From contig NZ_JAFKCW010000001.1 of assembly GCF_017254835.1 (NCBI RefSeq), forward strand, positions 372,001 to 436,000: DNA of 64,000 bases, in the 5' to 3' direction. Under the pieces are notes generated by a model. The model did not search any database. It saw only the letters and a list, made by a program, of their open reading frames with translations, and had not been told where the DNA came from. This DNA comes from Algoriphagus aestuariicola. GTDB lineage: Bacteria; Bacteroidota; Bacteroidia; Cytophagales; Cyclobacteriaceae. Made by a program: the position numbers and the translations under genes. Position 1 is the first letter of the stretch, and every line of letters starts with the position of its first letter. This document shows, piece after piece, positions 43,434-52,816 of the stretch.

Positions 43434-43460
43434 AACCTGCTCTGACAAAAAGAGCAGGTT
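43434..43460 (+). terminator. Hairpin after GH106-like gene
   Basis: AACCTGCTCT (43434-43443), a 7-base loop and AGAGCAGGTT (43451-43460) form a perfect 10-bp stem 28 bp after the stop. The tail (ACTTTCTTTC) is only partly T-rich. Confidence 0.7.
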
Positions 43461-43677
43461 ACTTTCTTTCTCCAAGCCAGTTTTTGGTCTCTAGGAATTT
43501 TCGGGAAGGGGTATGGCAAATCGATCAAATCCATCAAAAACTGAAGAGAATTTTCGTGCGGGTTTTTCGCTAGCGAAAAGTTTTTTTTACAATTGCGATC
43601 CAATAAAGTGATATTCACGTGAGACATCCCTCGAAAATGGCGTTCTTGCGACTTGAAAATGCCCAAAGCGTTATCCC

Positions 43678-43974
43678 TTGAAAAAACTCCTCATCCTGTT
43701 CAGCTTTTTGATGGCCCTGCATTTGGTGGCATGCACCTACTATGGCTGCATCCAACTGACTGCTGAGGACCTCGTCGAAAACAACCCCATCCAGGAGTTT
43801 TTGGAGAAAGAGGTGAAGATGCTTCATGACTACATGATTCCCTCATTCTCCTTGGAACATCCTTTTCTGAAGGCTGACAGTACTTTTTATTTCGCGAAAA
43901 ACTCAAACGGATTTTCCAGCTACGTGCAGGAAATCCATGTACCCCCTCCCAACTTTTTCCAGGTTATTTCCTGA
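43678..43974 (+). CDS. Small exported protein, unknown function
   Basis: 98 residues beginning at a TTG (no ATG in frame nearby). KKLLILFSFLMALHLVACTYYGC is a signal peptide, and a lipobox-like LVAC (Cys19) suggests a lipoprotein. The mature part contains a predicted helix (EFLEKEVKMLHDYMIP) and ends in VPPPNFFQVIS. No family is recognised. It lies 54 bp before the SulP gene on the same strand, so it could be the first gene of that operon. The weak start and small size keep confidence moderate. Confidence 0.5.
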   Translation: MKKLLILFSFLMALHLVACTYYGCIQLTAEDLVENNPIQEFLEKEVKMLHDYMIPSFSLEHPFLKADSTFYFAKNSNGFSSYVQEIHVPPPNFFQVIS

Positions 43975-44028
43975 TTGCCAGCTCCAGAAGTCCAATCTGG
44001 GGTATTATTCTCATTTAACATTTAATGT

Positions 44029-45624
44029 ATGACATCTATATTTAAGCATGTCGGCAAGGATTTGTCGGCAAGCATAGTTGTGTTTTTCGTCGCGCTTCCC
44101 CTTTGCTTGGGCATTGCCCTGGCTAGTGGCGCGCCGCTGTTTTCAGGTCTGATTGCCGGAATCATCGGCGGGATAGTCGTGGGCAGTATCAGCGGGTCTG
44201 CACTGGGAGTGAGCGGCCCGGCGGCTGGACTCGCGGTAATCGTTCTTACTGCCATAGGAACTCTAGGCAGTTTCGAGGATTTTCTTCTTGCTGTGATTCT
44301 TGCCGGAGTGCTGCAGTTGATCTTTGGAGTGCTCAAGGCTGGAGTGATTGGCTATTATTTTCCAAGTGCAGTGATTAAGGGTATGCTTGCTGCGATTGGG
44401 ATTATCATCGTGCTGAAGCAGATTCCCCATGCATTTGGTCATGATGCCGACTTCGAGGGAGACGAAAACTTCGTGCAGGCGGACGGGGAGACGACGTTTT
44501 CCGCGCTTTCCGCGATGCTGGACTCACTGACTCCCGGGGCCATAGTGCTTTCCGTCATTTCTTTGCTGATCTTGATCCTTTGGGACAAAGTGCTGACCAA
44601 AAAGCACCAGATTTTCAAGCTAGTTCCCGGCCCCTTGGTGGCGGTGGTCGTTGGAATAATCTTCCAAAGCTTGGTGCCAGAGGGATCGTTTCTCTTTATC
44701 GGAGCGACTCACCTGGTCAATGTACCTATTCCGGAAAACGTCGACATGTTTTTGGGACAATTCACCCTGCCCAATTTCGGTGCGATTACCAAAGTAGAGG
44801 TTTGGACTGTGGCCTTGACGCTTGCCATCGTGGCCAGCTTGGAGACCTTGCTCTCCGTGGAGGCCGCTGACAAGATCGATCCGGAAAAGCGCATCACGCC
44901 GACCAACAGAGAGCTGCTTGCCCAGGGAACAGGAAACATTCTCTCCGGCCTGATCGGTGGACTTCCTCTGACGCAGGTGATCGTCCGCTCGTCCGCCAAC
45001 GTGATGTCTGGAGGCAAAACCAAGCTCTCCACCATCATTCACGGTCTATTTCTGCTACTGGCTGTGATCCTAATCCCTCGATTGCTCAACAAGATTCCGC
45101 TCGCCGTGCTTGCAGCGGTATTGTTGATGGTGGGCTTCAAGCTGGCAAATCCCAGCCTCTTCCGATCCATGTTCCGCTTGGGCAAATCCCAGTTTCTGCC
45201 TTTTATCGTGACCGTGTTGGGTGTAGTGTTCACGGATATCCTCGTGGGAATTTCTCTGGGTATGGCCGTATCAGTGCTGATTATTTTGATAGAAAACTAT
45301 AAGAACTCCCACTTCCTGCATATCACGAAGGGAGTCGAGGGCGAAAATCATATACGAATGACCTTGGCTGAAGAGCTCTCATTCCTCAATAAAGGAGCGA
45401 TTTTGAGAGAGCTTAGCAATCTTCCCGAAGATACTCTGCTAGAGATAGACGTGCGGAAGACGATCCACATGAATTACGATGTTATAGAAATTTTGGACGA
45501 TTTTACCTCCAAAGCCAAAGAGCGAAAGATCAACATCAAACTTATCACTTCAAAGGGGACCATTGAGAACCCTGAAAGTTACCTAGCACTCTTCGGTGCG
45601 GGTGCCCCTGTTTCATCACATTAA
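44029..45624 (+). CDS. SulP-family anion (bicarbonate/sulfate) transporter
   Basis: 531 residues. About 12 hydrophobic helices, beginning with DLSASIVVFFVALPLCLGIALASGAP, whose LPLCLGIA part is a SulP helix-1 signature. SGSALGVSGPAAGLAVIV and LETLLSVEAADKIDPEKR follow in the usual places. The last 90 residues (about 440-531) form a STAS-like cytoplasmic domain (LLEIDVRKTIHMNYDVIEIL). Only 12 bp separate it from a beta-carbonic anhydrase gene. This SulP-CA pairing is widespread and points to bicarbonate uptake rather than sulfate. Supply of bicarbonate to carboxylases or pH control is the likely purpose. Confidence 0.93.
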   Translation: MTSIFKHVGKDLSASIVVFFVALPLCLGIALASGAPLFSGLIAGIIGGIVVGSISGSALGVSGPAAGLAVIVLTAIGTLGSFEDFLLAVILAGVLQLIFGVLKAGVIGYYFPSAVIKGMLAAIGIIIVLKQIPHAFGHDADFEGDENFVQADGETTFSALSAMLDSLTPGAIVLSVISLLILILWDKVLTKKHQIFKLVPGPLVAVVVGIIFQSLVPEGSFLFIGATHLVNVPIPENVDMFLGQFTLPNFGAITKVEVWTVALTLAIVASLETLLSVEAADKIDPEKRITPTNRELLAQGTGNILSGLIGGLPLTQVIVRSSANVMSGGKTKLSTIIHGLFLLLAVILIPRLLNKIPLAVLAAVLLMVGFKLANPSLFRSMFRLGKSQFLPFIVTVLGVVFTDILVGISLGMAVSVLIILIENYKNSHFLHITKGVEGENHIRMTLAEELSFLNKGAILRELSNLPEDTLLEIDVRKTIHMNYDVIEILDDFTSKAKERKINIKLITSKGTIENPESYLALFGAGAPVSSH

Positions 45625-45636
45625 ACTTCAATTACT

Positions 45637-46278
45637 ATGAGCAATTCCTTTTATAAAAGCCTACTTGACAACAACAAAAAATGGGTGGAGTCCAAGCTAG
45701 AGTTGGATCCTGAATTCTTCCATAAGCTAGCCAATGGACAAAAACCGCCTTTGCTATGGATAGGCTGTGCGGACAGCCGCGTTCCGGCCAATGAGATTAT
45801 CGGTGCCCAGCCCGGCGAAGTTTTCGTACACAGAAACATCGCCAACATGGTCATCCACTCGGACATGAATATGCTGAGCGTGCTCGACTATGCGGTCAAT
45901 GTCCTTAAAGTGCAGCACATCATCGTCTGCGGACACTACGGCTGTGGAGGCGTAAAAGCCGCAATGGGCTCTGACGCCATCGGCTTGATCGACAACTGGA
46001 TCAGGCATATCAAGGACGTGTACCGTTTTCACCACCAGGAGTTGGATACCATCGCTGACGAAGACGAGCGATTCAATCGCTTTGTGGAGCTTAACGTCAT
46101 CGAGCAGGTGCATGACCTGGCCAAGACATCGATCGTGCAAGGGGCTTGGAGAAGCAAGCAAGAGCTGACTATCCACGGCTGGGTATATGGTGTGGGATCT
46201 GGGGTGGTGAAGGACCTCGGCGTGAACATCGAATCCAACGAAAGTCTGGATCAGGTGTACCAGTTGAATATCAAATAA
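45637..46278 (+). CDS. can: Beta-carbonic anhydrase
   Basis: 213 residues. The zinc ligands and catalytic dyad are all in place: Cys44-Ala-Asp46-Ser-Arg48 (WIGCADSRVP), His100 and Cys103 (VCGHYGCGG). The EVFVHRNIANMV motif is also standard. It interconverts carbon dioxide and bicarbonate in the cytoplasm. Positioned 12 bp after the SulP transporter, it would trap or release imported bicarbonate. The GHYGCGGVKAAMG region lacks the Trp/Arg/Tyr bicarbonate-binding changes used to recognise allosteric type II enzymes, but this was judged by eye only. Confidence 0.97.
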   Translation: MSNSFYKSLLDNNKKWVESKLELDPEFFHKLANGQKPPLLWIGCADSRVPANEIIGAQPGEVFVHRNIANMVIHSDMNMLSVLDYAVNVLKVQHIIVCGHYGCGGVKAAMGSDAIGLIDNWIRHIKDVYRFHHQELDTIADEDERFNRFVELNVIEQVHDLAKTSIVQGAWRSKQELTIHGWVYGVGSGVVKDLGVNIESNESLDQVYQLNIK

Positions 46279-46336
46279 ACCTAGCGAGTATCACGCAGAT
46301 TGGCTCAATAGGGGCTGCTGCTGATTGGAATCGGTG

Positions 46337-46368
46337 ACTCCGGAAATGCAAGTTTCCGGAGTTTTTTA
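46337..46368. terminator. Bidirectional terminator
   Basis: ACTCCGGAAA (46337-46346), a 6-base loop and TTTCCGGAGT (46353-46362), followed by six T's. It lies between the plus-strand carbonic anhydrase and the end of the minus-strand AraC gene. Confidence 0.92.
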
Positions 46369-47283
46369 TGACTGAAATATTAGGGGAGAGGTAGTCCTTG
46401 GAGAATCGGAACGAATGCGCCCAGTGTTTTTTTTGTAGGCGCTAGGAGTCATGCCAGTGACGTTTTTGAAGTGTCTATAGAAATTGCTCGCATTTTGGAA
46501 ACCACATTCCGAAGAGATGATTTCGAGGGGTAGCCTGTCCTCCAGGATACGCTTGCAGACATTCGAGATTCGGACTTCGATCAAAAAACCGAAGAAGGAC
46601 TTGTTGGTCATCTTCTTGAAATACCTGCAAAAACTGGTGACGCTTAGATTGGACAGGGAAGCCATTTCTTCTAGGCTGATGTTTTTTGGATAGTTCTCCA
46701 TCACGTGGGAGTAGATCTTTTCCAAGCGTGCCATCTCGGAGACGTTGTGGAGGTGGCTAAAGGAATAGCCCGGTGAAATGGCTTCTACTTCCTTGCTTTC
46801 CGCCAAAATGTTGAGGATCTGGAGCAAAAGGATCAATCGGTCTAGTTGGGATGCTGCGAGCAGCGCATGCAGAAGTTGGGCGACCTGATCTTTGGTTTTT
46901 CCGCTTACTTTCAAGCCCTTTTTTGCCTTTTCAAACAACAGGGGGATAAGCTGGGCTTCTGGGAGCTCCAGGAAGTCTTTTCCCAAACAGGTGGGGGAAA
47001 AATGGAGAACAAGCGCCTCGGCCACAAGGCTTGGATCACCCCGGAAATATTCTTGGCTACAACGCCAGGAGTGGGGTAGATTTTCTCCCAGCAGGATTAA
47101 GTCTCCGTCGGAAAAGCTGCTGACGGTCTCGCCGATGTATTGAATGCCCTCGCCCTTGATGATGAAATGAAGCTCCAGCTCAGGATGGTAGTGCCAGAGT
47201 GTTCCAAAATTGGCCTTTCGATCATGCCGAATTCCAAATGACTGGGTCAAACCTATGGGAACTTTATGGTAGTGGGGCTTCAT
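46366..47283 (-). CDS. AraC-family transcriptional regulator
   Basis: 305 residues. An N-terminal cupin sensor (about 1-130; LWHYHPELELHFIIKGEG has the usual sugar-binding fold) is followed by a helical linker and two helix-turn-helix units at about 190-290: ISLEEMASLSNLSVTSFCRYFK and PLEIISSECGFQNASNFYRHFK, then the family signature VTGMTPSAYKK. It is divergent from the isomerase gene and so probably controls the isomerase-to-kinase operon in response to a sugar. Confidence 0.95.
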   Translation of the reverse strand: MKPHYHKVPIGLTQSFGIRHDRKANFGTLWHYHPELELHFIIKGEGIQYIGETVSSFSDGDLILLGENLPHSWRCSQEYFRGDPSLVAEALVLHFSPTCLGKDFLELPEAQLIPLLFEKAKKGLKVSGKTKDQVAQLLHALLAASQLDRLILLLQILNILAESKEVEAISPGYSFSHLHNVSEMARLEKIYSHVMENYPKNISLEEMASLSNLSVTSFCRYFKKMTNKSFFGFLIEVRISNVCKRILEDRLPLEIISSECGFQNASNFYRHFKNVTGMTPSAYKKNTGRIRSDSPRTTSPLIFQS

Positions 47284-47445
47284 CGCGCTGACTAGTTTCG
47301 TGGAATACTGTCAGTTGTGACCTTTCGGACTACCTTTGGCGGGAATATTAGGATAAGATCCTACAGTATTTTGGCAAAAAATGGGAGATCCCCGCTTCCG
47401 TTTTTCTCCATCTTTGACAGATTCAACAAGATATCCCAAATCGCT

Positions 47446-49053
47446 GTGGCATTGCATAGAAAAATTCAGTTGGTAGCTAGTGGGGACCTACGCCTCTCTG
47501 CCAATCGTGTAGGATGGAAATTTCAGTCCGAGATGGAGTCCAAACTTGAAGCCGTTCTTAGCGGCCTTGGTTTTGACGTCGTCAGAGGCCATGCCTATGA
47601 TCCGGTGAAAAAACACGGCTTCATCGACTCTCAGAAGATGGGACTAGAGGTATTCCGACAGCTGGATCCGGAGATGCCGATCATCGTCGTGGAGAGCGTC
47701 TGGCAGTATTCCCACCATGTCTTGCCGGGCCTGACCACGCACCTCGGGCCTATTCTGACGCTGGCCAATTTTGATGGAGCCTCGTCCGGTTTGGTTGGTT
47801 TGTTGAATCTCAACGGCTCCCTGACCAAGGCAGGAGTTGCGTATAGCACCCTTTGGAGTGTCAATTTTGACGATGGGTTTTTCTTGGGAAAGCTAAAGGA
47901 ATGGTTGGAGACAGGCTGGGTGAAGCACGACGAGTCCCATGTTTTGCCTTTGGAGCAAATTTCCGTAGAAGCTGAATTGCAGCAGGAAGCAAGGCTTTTT
48001 GCAAGAGAGTTTCGGCGAAGAAAAGCCATCATGGGAGTCTTTGATGAGGGCTGCATGGGGATGTTCAACGCCATCGTACCGGACAATCTGCTAAATGCCC
48101 TGGGTATTTTCAAAGAGCGACTGAGCCAGTCAGCCCTCTATGCCGAGATGCTAAAGGTGAGCGAAACGGAGGCGGAGGAGATACTCGACTGGCTGATTGA
48201 AAAGGGCATGAAATTTAACTGGGGGAGCGATTCCGCCCTGGAGCTAACTTGGAGCCAAAGCCTGGAGCAATGCAAAATGTACATCGCAGCACTTCGCATG
48301 GCGGATGAATATGGATGCGACACCATCGGAATTCAATATCAACAGGGACTGAAGGATCTGGTCGCGTCTAGCGATCTAGTCGAGGGTCTGCTGAACAACG
48401 TGAATCGTCCGCCCGCTTTTACGGCCGAGGGACGGGAGCTATTCCCCGGCAAATCTATGCCTCATTTCAATGAGGTGGACGAGTGCGCGGGCATCGATGC
48501 GCTGATCACCACGCAACTTTGGGAGAAGCTCGGACTGGCGCCGGAGAACACACTCCACGATATCCGCTGGGGTGAATCCTATCATCTCGACGGCAAGGAG
48601 GAATTTGTTTGGGTCTTTTTGATTTCTGGAGCGGCACCGCCGGAGCATTTTATCGGAGGCTATGCCGGAGCCAAAAGCGAACGCCAGCCGCCTATGTATT
48701 TCCAAAAGGGAGGAGGAAGCCTCAAAGGAGTCTCTAAGCCCGGACCTATAGTTTGGAGTCGGGTCTACATCGAGGACGACCAGCTCTGCTGTGACCTTGG
48801 GGTGGGAAAGGCCGTGTATCTGCCAGAGGGGGAAACGCAGCGAAGATGGGAAGCCACCACTCCGGCTTGGCCGATCATGCACGCGGTACTACCGGGCATC
48901 TCGCGAGACCAGATGATGGGGCGGCATAAAGCCAACCATATTCAAGTGGCCTATGCCAGGGACCATGCCTCGGCCATTCATGCCGCCAAGCTGAAGGCAG
49001 AGGTTTTTGCCGCCTTGGGCATGCGCGTGAGTTGGTGTGGGGAGCTTGGATGA
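47446..49053 (+). CDS. L-fucose/L-arabinose isomerase-like protein
   Basis: 535 residues from a GTG at 47446. The start is uncertain: TTG at 47452 fits equally well, and GTG at 47317 is possible but adds 43 residues without family features. The homologous part begins RKIQLVASGDLRLSANRVGW. The HGFIDSQKMGLEVF, WQYSHHVLPGLTTHLGPILTLANFDG and GLVGLLNLNGSL segments follow the FucI/AraA fold, and VFDEGCMGMFNAI near 205 has the acidic metal ligand region. The last domain (MMGRHKANHIQVAY) has the expected histidines. It likely converts an aldose to a ketose for the kinase at 52817. The exact sugar is open. Confidence 0.75.
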   Translation: MALHRKIQLVASGDLRLSANRVGWKFQSEMESKLEAVLSGLGFDVVRGHAYDPVKKHGFIDSQKMGLEVFRQLDPEMPIIVVESVWQYSHHVLPGLTTHLGPILTLANFDGASSGLVGLLNLNGSLTKAGVAYSTLWSVNFDDGFFLGKLKEWLETGWVKHDESHVLPLEQISVEAELQQEARLFAREFRRRKAIMGVFDEGCMGMFNAIVPDNLLNALGIFKERLSQSALYAEMLKVSETEAEEILDWLIEKGMKFNWGSDSALELTWSQSLEQCKMYIAALRMADEYGCDTIGIQYQQGLKDLVASSDLVEGLLNNVNRPPAFTAEGRELFPGKSMPHFNEVDECAGIDALITTQLWEKLGLAPENTLHDIRWGESYHLDGKEEFVWVFLISGAAPPEHFIGGYAGAKSERQPPMYFQKGGGSLKGVSKPGPIVWSRVYIEDDQLCCDLGVGKAVYLPEGETQRRWEATTPAWPIMHAVLPGISRDQMMGRHKANHIQVAYARDHASAIHAAKLKAEVFAALGMRVSWCGELG

Positions 49054-49264
49054 CGGCAAGAGTTGGGAGGGATGATCCAGACCAAGGACGGAAAAGGGAA
49101 AAAAACAGAGTATAAATCGCAAGGAAACGCGCCGCAATTCAAAAATCATCTAGCGTGAACTAGCCTTTTTTCTACCCCGAAACAGTTATCTGGCAAAGGG
49201 CTGCTTGCCCGCTTCGAGCTATTCTTTATTTTGCCAGTAGGCAAAGCCCAAAAAACCTGTTCCG

Positions 49265-51226
49265 ATGAAAAACCCAAAATCTCCCAGCGTTTTACTGGGA
49301 ATGCTTTTTTTGATCTTCCATCTAGGAATTGTAAATCTCTTTTCTCAGGAGATCGGGGAGTTCAAGATCGTCAAATACAATAATCCGGAGGCGACTTCCT
49401 TCATGGGGGTAGGGCTTTGGGCCTGGCCACTGCCCATGGATTACGATGGGGACGGAGACATGGATTTGTTGGTGTCCTGCCCGGACAAGCCCTTTAATGG
49501 ACTTTATTTTTTTGAAAACAAATCAGGAAATAGCTTTCCCGATTTTGAACCGCCAGTCCGACTAGGACCGGCAATTTCGCAGATTCAGGTTTCACATACT
49601 TCTTCTGGTCCAAGGTTTTTGATTCCCGGAACTGAGTTGAAAAATTTTGTGACCAAGCTAGACCAGCAACCAGAGCCGCTCTTTCCGAAGGAGCAAATCC
49701 TAAAAGACTTCCAGAAAAACCCCCGCTTTAACCAGTGGAAGATGGTCGACTACGATGGAGATGGGGACGAGGATATCCTAGTGGGTATAGACGACTGGAG
49801 CGACTACGGCTGGGACAACGCCTTCAATTCCGAAGGGAATTGGACAAACGGTTCTCTTCACGGCTATGTGTACTTGCTTGAAAATGAGGGCGGGGGCTAT
49901 GAAAGCCGCGGCCGATTGCAGGTGGATGGCCGGGATTTGGACGTGTATGGCGCCCCTTCACCCAATATGGCGGACTTCGATCGGGATGGAGATCTGGACT
50001 TGATCACCGGAGAGTTTTTGGACAAAATGACCTACTTCGAGAATATCGGCACGCGCACGAACCCTGAATTTTCCGAAGGCAAACTACTCCAAAGTGACAG
50101 GAGCATCATCAAGATGGATCTGGAGATGATCATCCCGGTGGCGGTGGATTGGGATCATGACGGGTGGATCGACTTGGTGGTAGGTGACGAAGATGGCCGA
50201 GTTGCCTTGGTCAGAAATATCGGCAAAACTCAGGCGGGAAGGCCGCTTTTTGAGTCTCCTCGATATTTTCGTCAAAGGGCAGACAACCTGAAATTTGGTG
50301 CCTTGGTGACTCCGGTCTCCTACGATTGGGACAGTGACGGCGACTTGGATATCGTTGCGGGGAACTCCGCAGGCCATCTTTGTTGGATAGAAAACCTTGA
50401 GGACGGCGTCGCACCGAAATGGGCCGAGCCCGTACTCCTTAAAGTGCAGGGAACTCCTTTTCGGGTGCAGGCGGGAGACAAGGGCTCCATCCAAGGGCCA
50501 GCCGAGGCTAAGTGGGGGTATACCACCCTTTCGGTAGCAGACTGGGATGGAGACGGCGTTGGCGACCTGATCATCAATTCGATCTGGGGAAAAGTACAGT
50601 GGCTGAAAAACATGGGGAAAGGAGACTTACTCCCACCCCAAGCGGTCGAGGTGGCATGGGGAAACCTGCCCGTGCCCTCTCCGGCTTGGAATTGGTGGAA
50701 GCCTGCTCCCACGGAGCTGGCGACGCAGTGGAGGACCACCCCCGTGGCGGTGGATTGGAATCGCGACGGCTTGATGGATCTGGTGATGCTGGACCATGAG
50801 GGCTACCTGGCTTTTTTTGAGCGAAAAATGACAGCTGGGAAGCTCATGCTGACACCTGGACAGCGAATCTTCTATGGCGAAAATGCCTCTGTCTTCGGCA
50901 ACAAGAATGAAGTAGTGGATCCGACTCCGGGGCTCTTGAGGCTGAACAACCGGGAAGCTGGGGGGAGCGGCAGGCGAAAGCTGAGTTTTTTCGACTGGGA
51001 TCAGGATGGAGACTTGGACCTTTTAGTCAACAGCATCAACGTCTCGCTTTTTGAACAGCTGAAAACCGAGGACGGCAAGGTGTATTTTCGCTCCCGCGGA
51101 CAACTAGCCCCAACAGTCCTGGCTGGTCATACCACCAGTCCGACCTTTGTCGACTGGAACAAAAACGGTATTTGGGATGTACTCGTCGGTGCTGAAGATG
51201 GACACTTTTATCATTTGTCGCGTTGA
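49265..51226 (+). CDS. Secreted VCBS/FG-GAP repeat protein
   Basis: 653 residues with signal peptide (about 1-28, LFSQ). Nine D-x-D-x-[DN]-G-x-x-D calcium-binding repeats are spread over the protein, for example DYDGDGDMDLL, DFDRDGDLDLI, DWDSDGDLDIV, DWDGDGVGDLI and DWNKNGIWDVL, each heading a propeller blade (W/FVDWD pattern). This gives a seven- to eight-bladed beta-propeller, perhaps with one inserted blade. Such proteins bind or cleave polysaccharides outside the cell. No separate catalytic domain is seen. It sits 211 bp after the isomerase gene and overlaps the next reading frame by 4 bp. Confidence 0.88.
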   Translation: MKNPKSPSVLLGMLFLIFHLGIVNLFSQEIGEFKIVKYNNPEATSFMGVGLWAWPLPMDYDGDGDMDLLVSCPDKPFNGLYFFENKSGNSFPDFEPPVRLGPAISQIQVSHTSSGPRFLIPGTELKNFVTKLDQQPEPLFPKEQILKDFQKNPRFNQWKMVDYDGDGDEDILVGIDDWSDYGWDNAFNSEGNWTNGSLHGYVYLLENEGGGYESRGRLQVDGRDLDVYGAPSPNMADFDRDGDLDLITGEFLDKMTYFENIGTRTNPEFSEGKLLQSDRSIIKMDLEMIIPVAVDWDHDGWIDLVVGDEDGRVALVRNIGKTQAGRPLFESPRYFRQRADNLKFGALVTPVSYDWDSDGDLDIVAGNSAGHLCWIENLEDGVAPKWAEPVLLKVQGTPFRVQAGDKGSIQGPAEAKWGYTTLSVADWDGDGVGDLIINSIWGKVQWLKNMGKGDLLPPQAVEVAWGNLPVPSPAWNWWKPAPTELATQWRTTPVAVDWNRDGLMDLVMLDHEGYLAFFERKMTAGKLMLTPGQRIFYGENASVFGNKNEVVDPTPGLLRLNNREAGGSGRRKLSFFDWDQDGDLDLLVNSINVSLFEQLKTEDGKVYFRSRGQLAPTVLAGHTTSPTFVDWNKNGIWDVLVGAEDGHFYHLSR

Positions 51227-52785
51227 TCCGTATGGAGAGAAATATTTGGAAAATTTCCCTTTCTATGAATCCCCCAGCCCGATTTGGGAAAGGGGGAGTT
51301 TGCCACACGGACGTCCAGTGGAATTCTCCGCTCAAAAAACATAAGGCTTTCAACTTGCCTGTCTTAGCGAGCACGCAGGTTGTGCTCGCCTTTTTTGTAC
51401 TTATCCTAAATTCCTGTTCCCAACCTTCAAACCAAACCGCCGTGACTTTGACTCCCAATCCAAACGCAGAAGAAAGACAATTGACCCAAGGTCTTCAGGG
51501 ACACTTCCTTAACCATCGCCAGGCCTTTTCCCCGGACGACCAGTGGGTGGCTTTTGACGGTAGGGGCGAGGATCCCAAGATGGGTGAAAACGACCTGATC
51601 GGCATGGTGAATCTTCAAAGCGGAGAGATCAGGGAATTGTATCGGGTACCGGGTCAGCAGCCCTATGGCCCGGGATCGGGTGCCGTGAGCTTCAATCCCC
51701 AAGGTGGGGAGGTGGCTTTTATCCGAGGCCTGCTTTCCGCAGATGAAAACCATCCCTACGACCTGAGCCGGAGATCTTGTATAGGTTTGGATCTTTCACG
51801 CTTGGATGATATCCAGGTGAAGAACCAGGACGCGCGGGATATCACTCCGCCCTACACGCCGGGTGCCTTGCGGGGAGGGAGCCACGCCTACCTCTACTCC
51901 GCGGACGGGGAGTGGATCAGTTTCACCTACAACGATGCCGTGCTGGCAAAAACCGCCCAGAATGACACAAATGTAAAAGATATCCGCACAGTGGCTTTTT
52001 TGGTGAGAGGAAAGAATGTGGAGGTCGAGACTGAGCTGCCGGGACAAGAGTTTTCCGGGGCGGGATTTACGGTAATTGCTGCCGAGGTGTTGCCATTTCC
52101 AAAGCCGGGGACGGACGAGATTCAAAAAGCCTGTGAGGAAACCTGGGTGGGAACTGAGGGTTTTATTCGATCCAATGGCGAAAAAGTTTATCGAGCCTTG
52201 GCCTATCTCGGAGATGTTGTGACCGCAGAGGGGAACGTGGTGACGGAGGTATTTGTGACCGAAATCCCGGAAGACTGGGAGCAAAGCTTGGCGGAGACTG
52301 ATCTGGTGGGATCGGAAACCCGGATGCCCGAGATGCCGAAAGCCTTCCGTCAAAGAAGGCTGACCTTTACTGCTGATAGAAAGTTTCCGGGTGTGGAGGG
52401 GCCGAGGCATTGGCTCCGGACCACCAAAAGCGGGGACAGGATTTTCTTCTATGCCAAGTCGGATGACGGAGTGGTACAACTGTTTTCCGTGTCACCTGAG
52501 GGAGGCGAACCAGCACAGATCACACACAACGACTTTTCTCCTGACACCGGCTTCAGCCTCAGTCCGGATGAACGCTGGATTGTTTTTGGTCATCAAAACC
52601 GGATTTTTCTCACGGATTTGCACTCTGGCAAAACCGTGCGCGTAGGCCCGGAGCCAAAGCCCAATGAAAGCCAAATGTGGAACTTCAACTGGTCTTATTC
52701 TGGACGGACACTGGTCTACAACAAGCGGGTAGAGGAAGAAGGTGGCTCCTTTTTCCAGATTTTTACCCTGAATCCTTTCCAATAA
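51223..52785 (+). CDS. PD40-repeat lipoprotein, DUF3748-like
   Basis: 520 residues from a TTG that overlaps the preceding stop by 4 bp. An ATG lies three codons later. The first 40 residues are unlike a signal peptide, and a hydrophobic stretch ending in a lipobox (LILNSC, Cys65) follows, so the true start may be internal, such as a TTG just before PVLASTQVVLAFF. The rest is TolB/WD40-like: SPDDQWVAFDGRGEDP, FNPQGGEVAFIRG, LYSADGEWISFTYND, LSPDERWIVFGHQNRIF. The overall order recalls DUF3748 proteins such as E. coli YidR. Function is unknown. Position in the isomerase/kinase operon suggests a role in handling its sugar polymer. Confidence 0.78.
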   Translation: MIRMERNIWKISLSMNPPARFGKGGVCHTDVQWNSPLKKHKAFNLPVLASTQVVLAFFVLILNSCSQPSNQTAVTLTPNPNAEERQLTQGLQGHFLNHRQAFSPDDQWVAFDGRGEDPKMGENDLIGMVNLQSGEIRELYRVPGQQPYGPGSGAVSFNPQGGEVAFIRGLLSADENHPYDLSRRSCIGLDLSRLDDIQVKNQDARDITPPYTPGALRGGSHAYLYSADGEWISFTYNDAVLAKTAQNDTNVKDIRTVAFLVRGKNVEVETELPGQEFSGAGFTVIAAEVLPFPKPGTDEIQKACEETWVGTEGFIRSNGEKVYRALAYLGDVVTAEGNVVTEVFVTEIPEDWEQSLAETDLVGSETRMPEMPKAFRQRRLTFTADRKFPGVEGPRHWLRTTKSGDRIFFYAKSDDGVVQLFSVSPEGGEPAQITHNDFSPDTGFSLSPDERWIVFGHQNRIFLTDLHSGKTVRVGPEPKPNESQMWNFNWSYSGRTLVYNKRVEEEGGSFFQIFTLNPFQ

Positions 52786-52816
52786 AAAGCAGCAAGTCAA
52801 TCGCAAAGCAAAAAGT

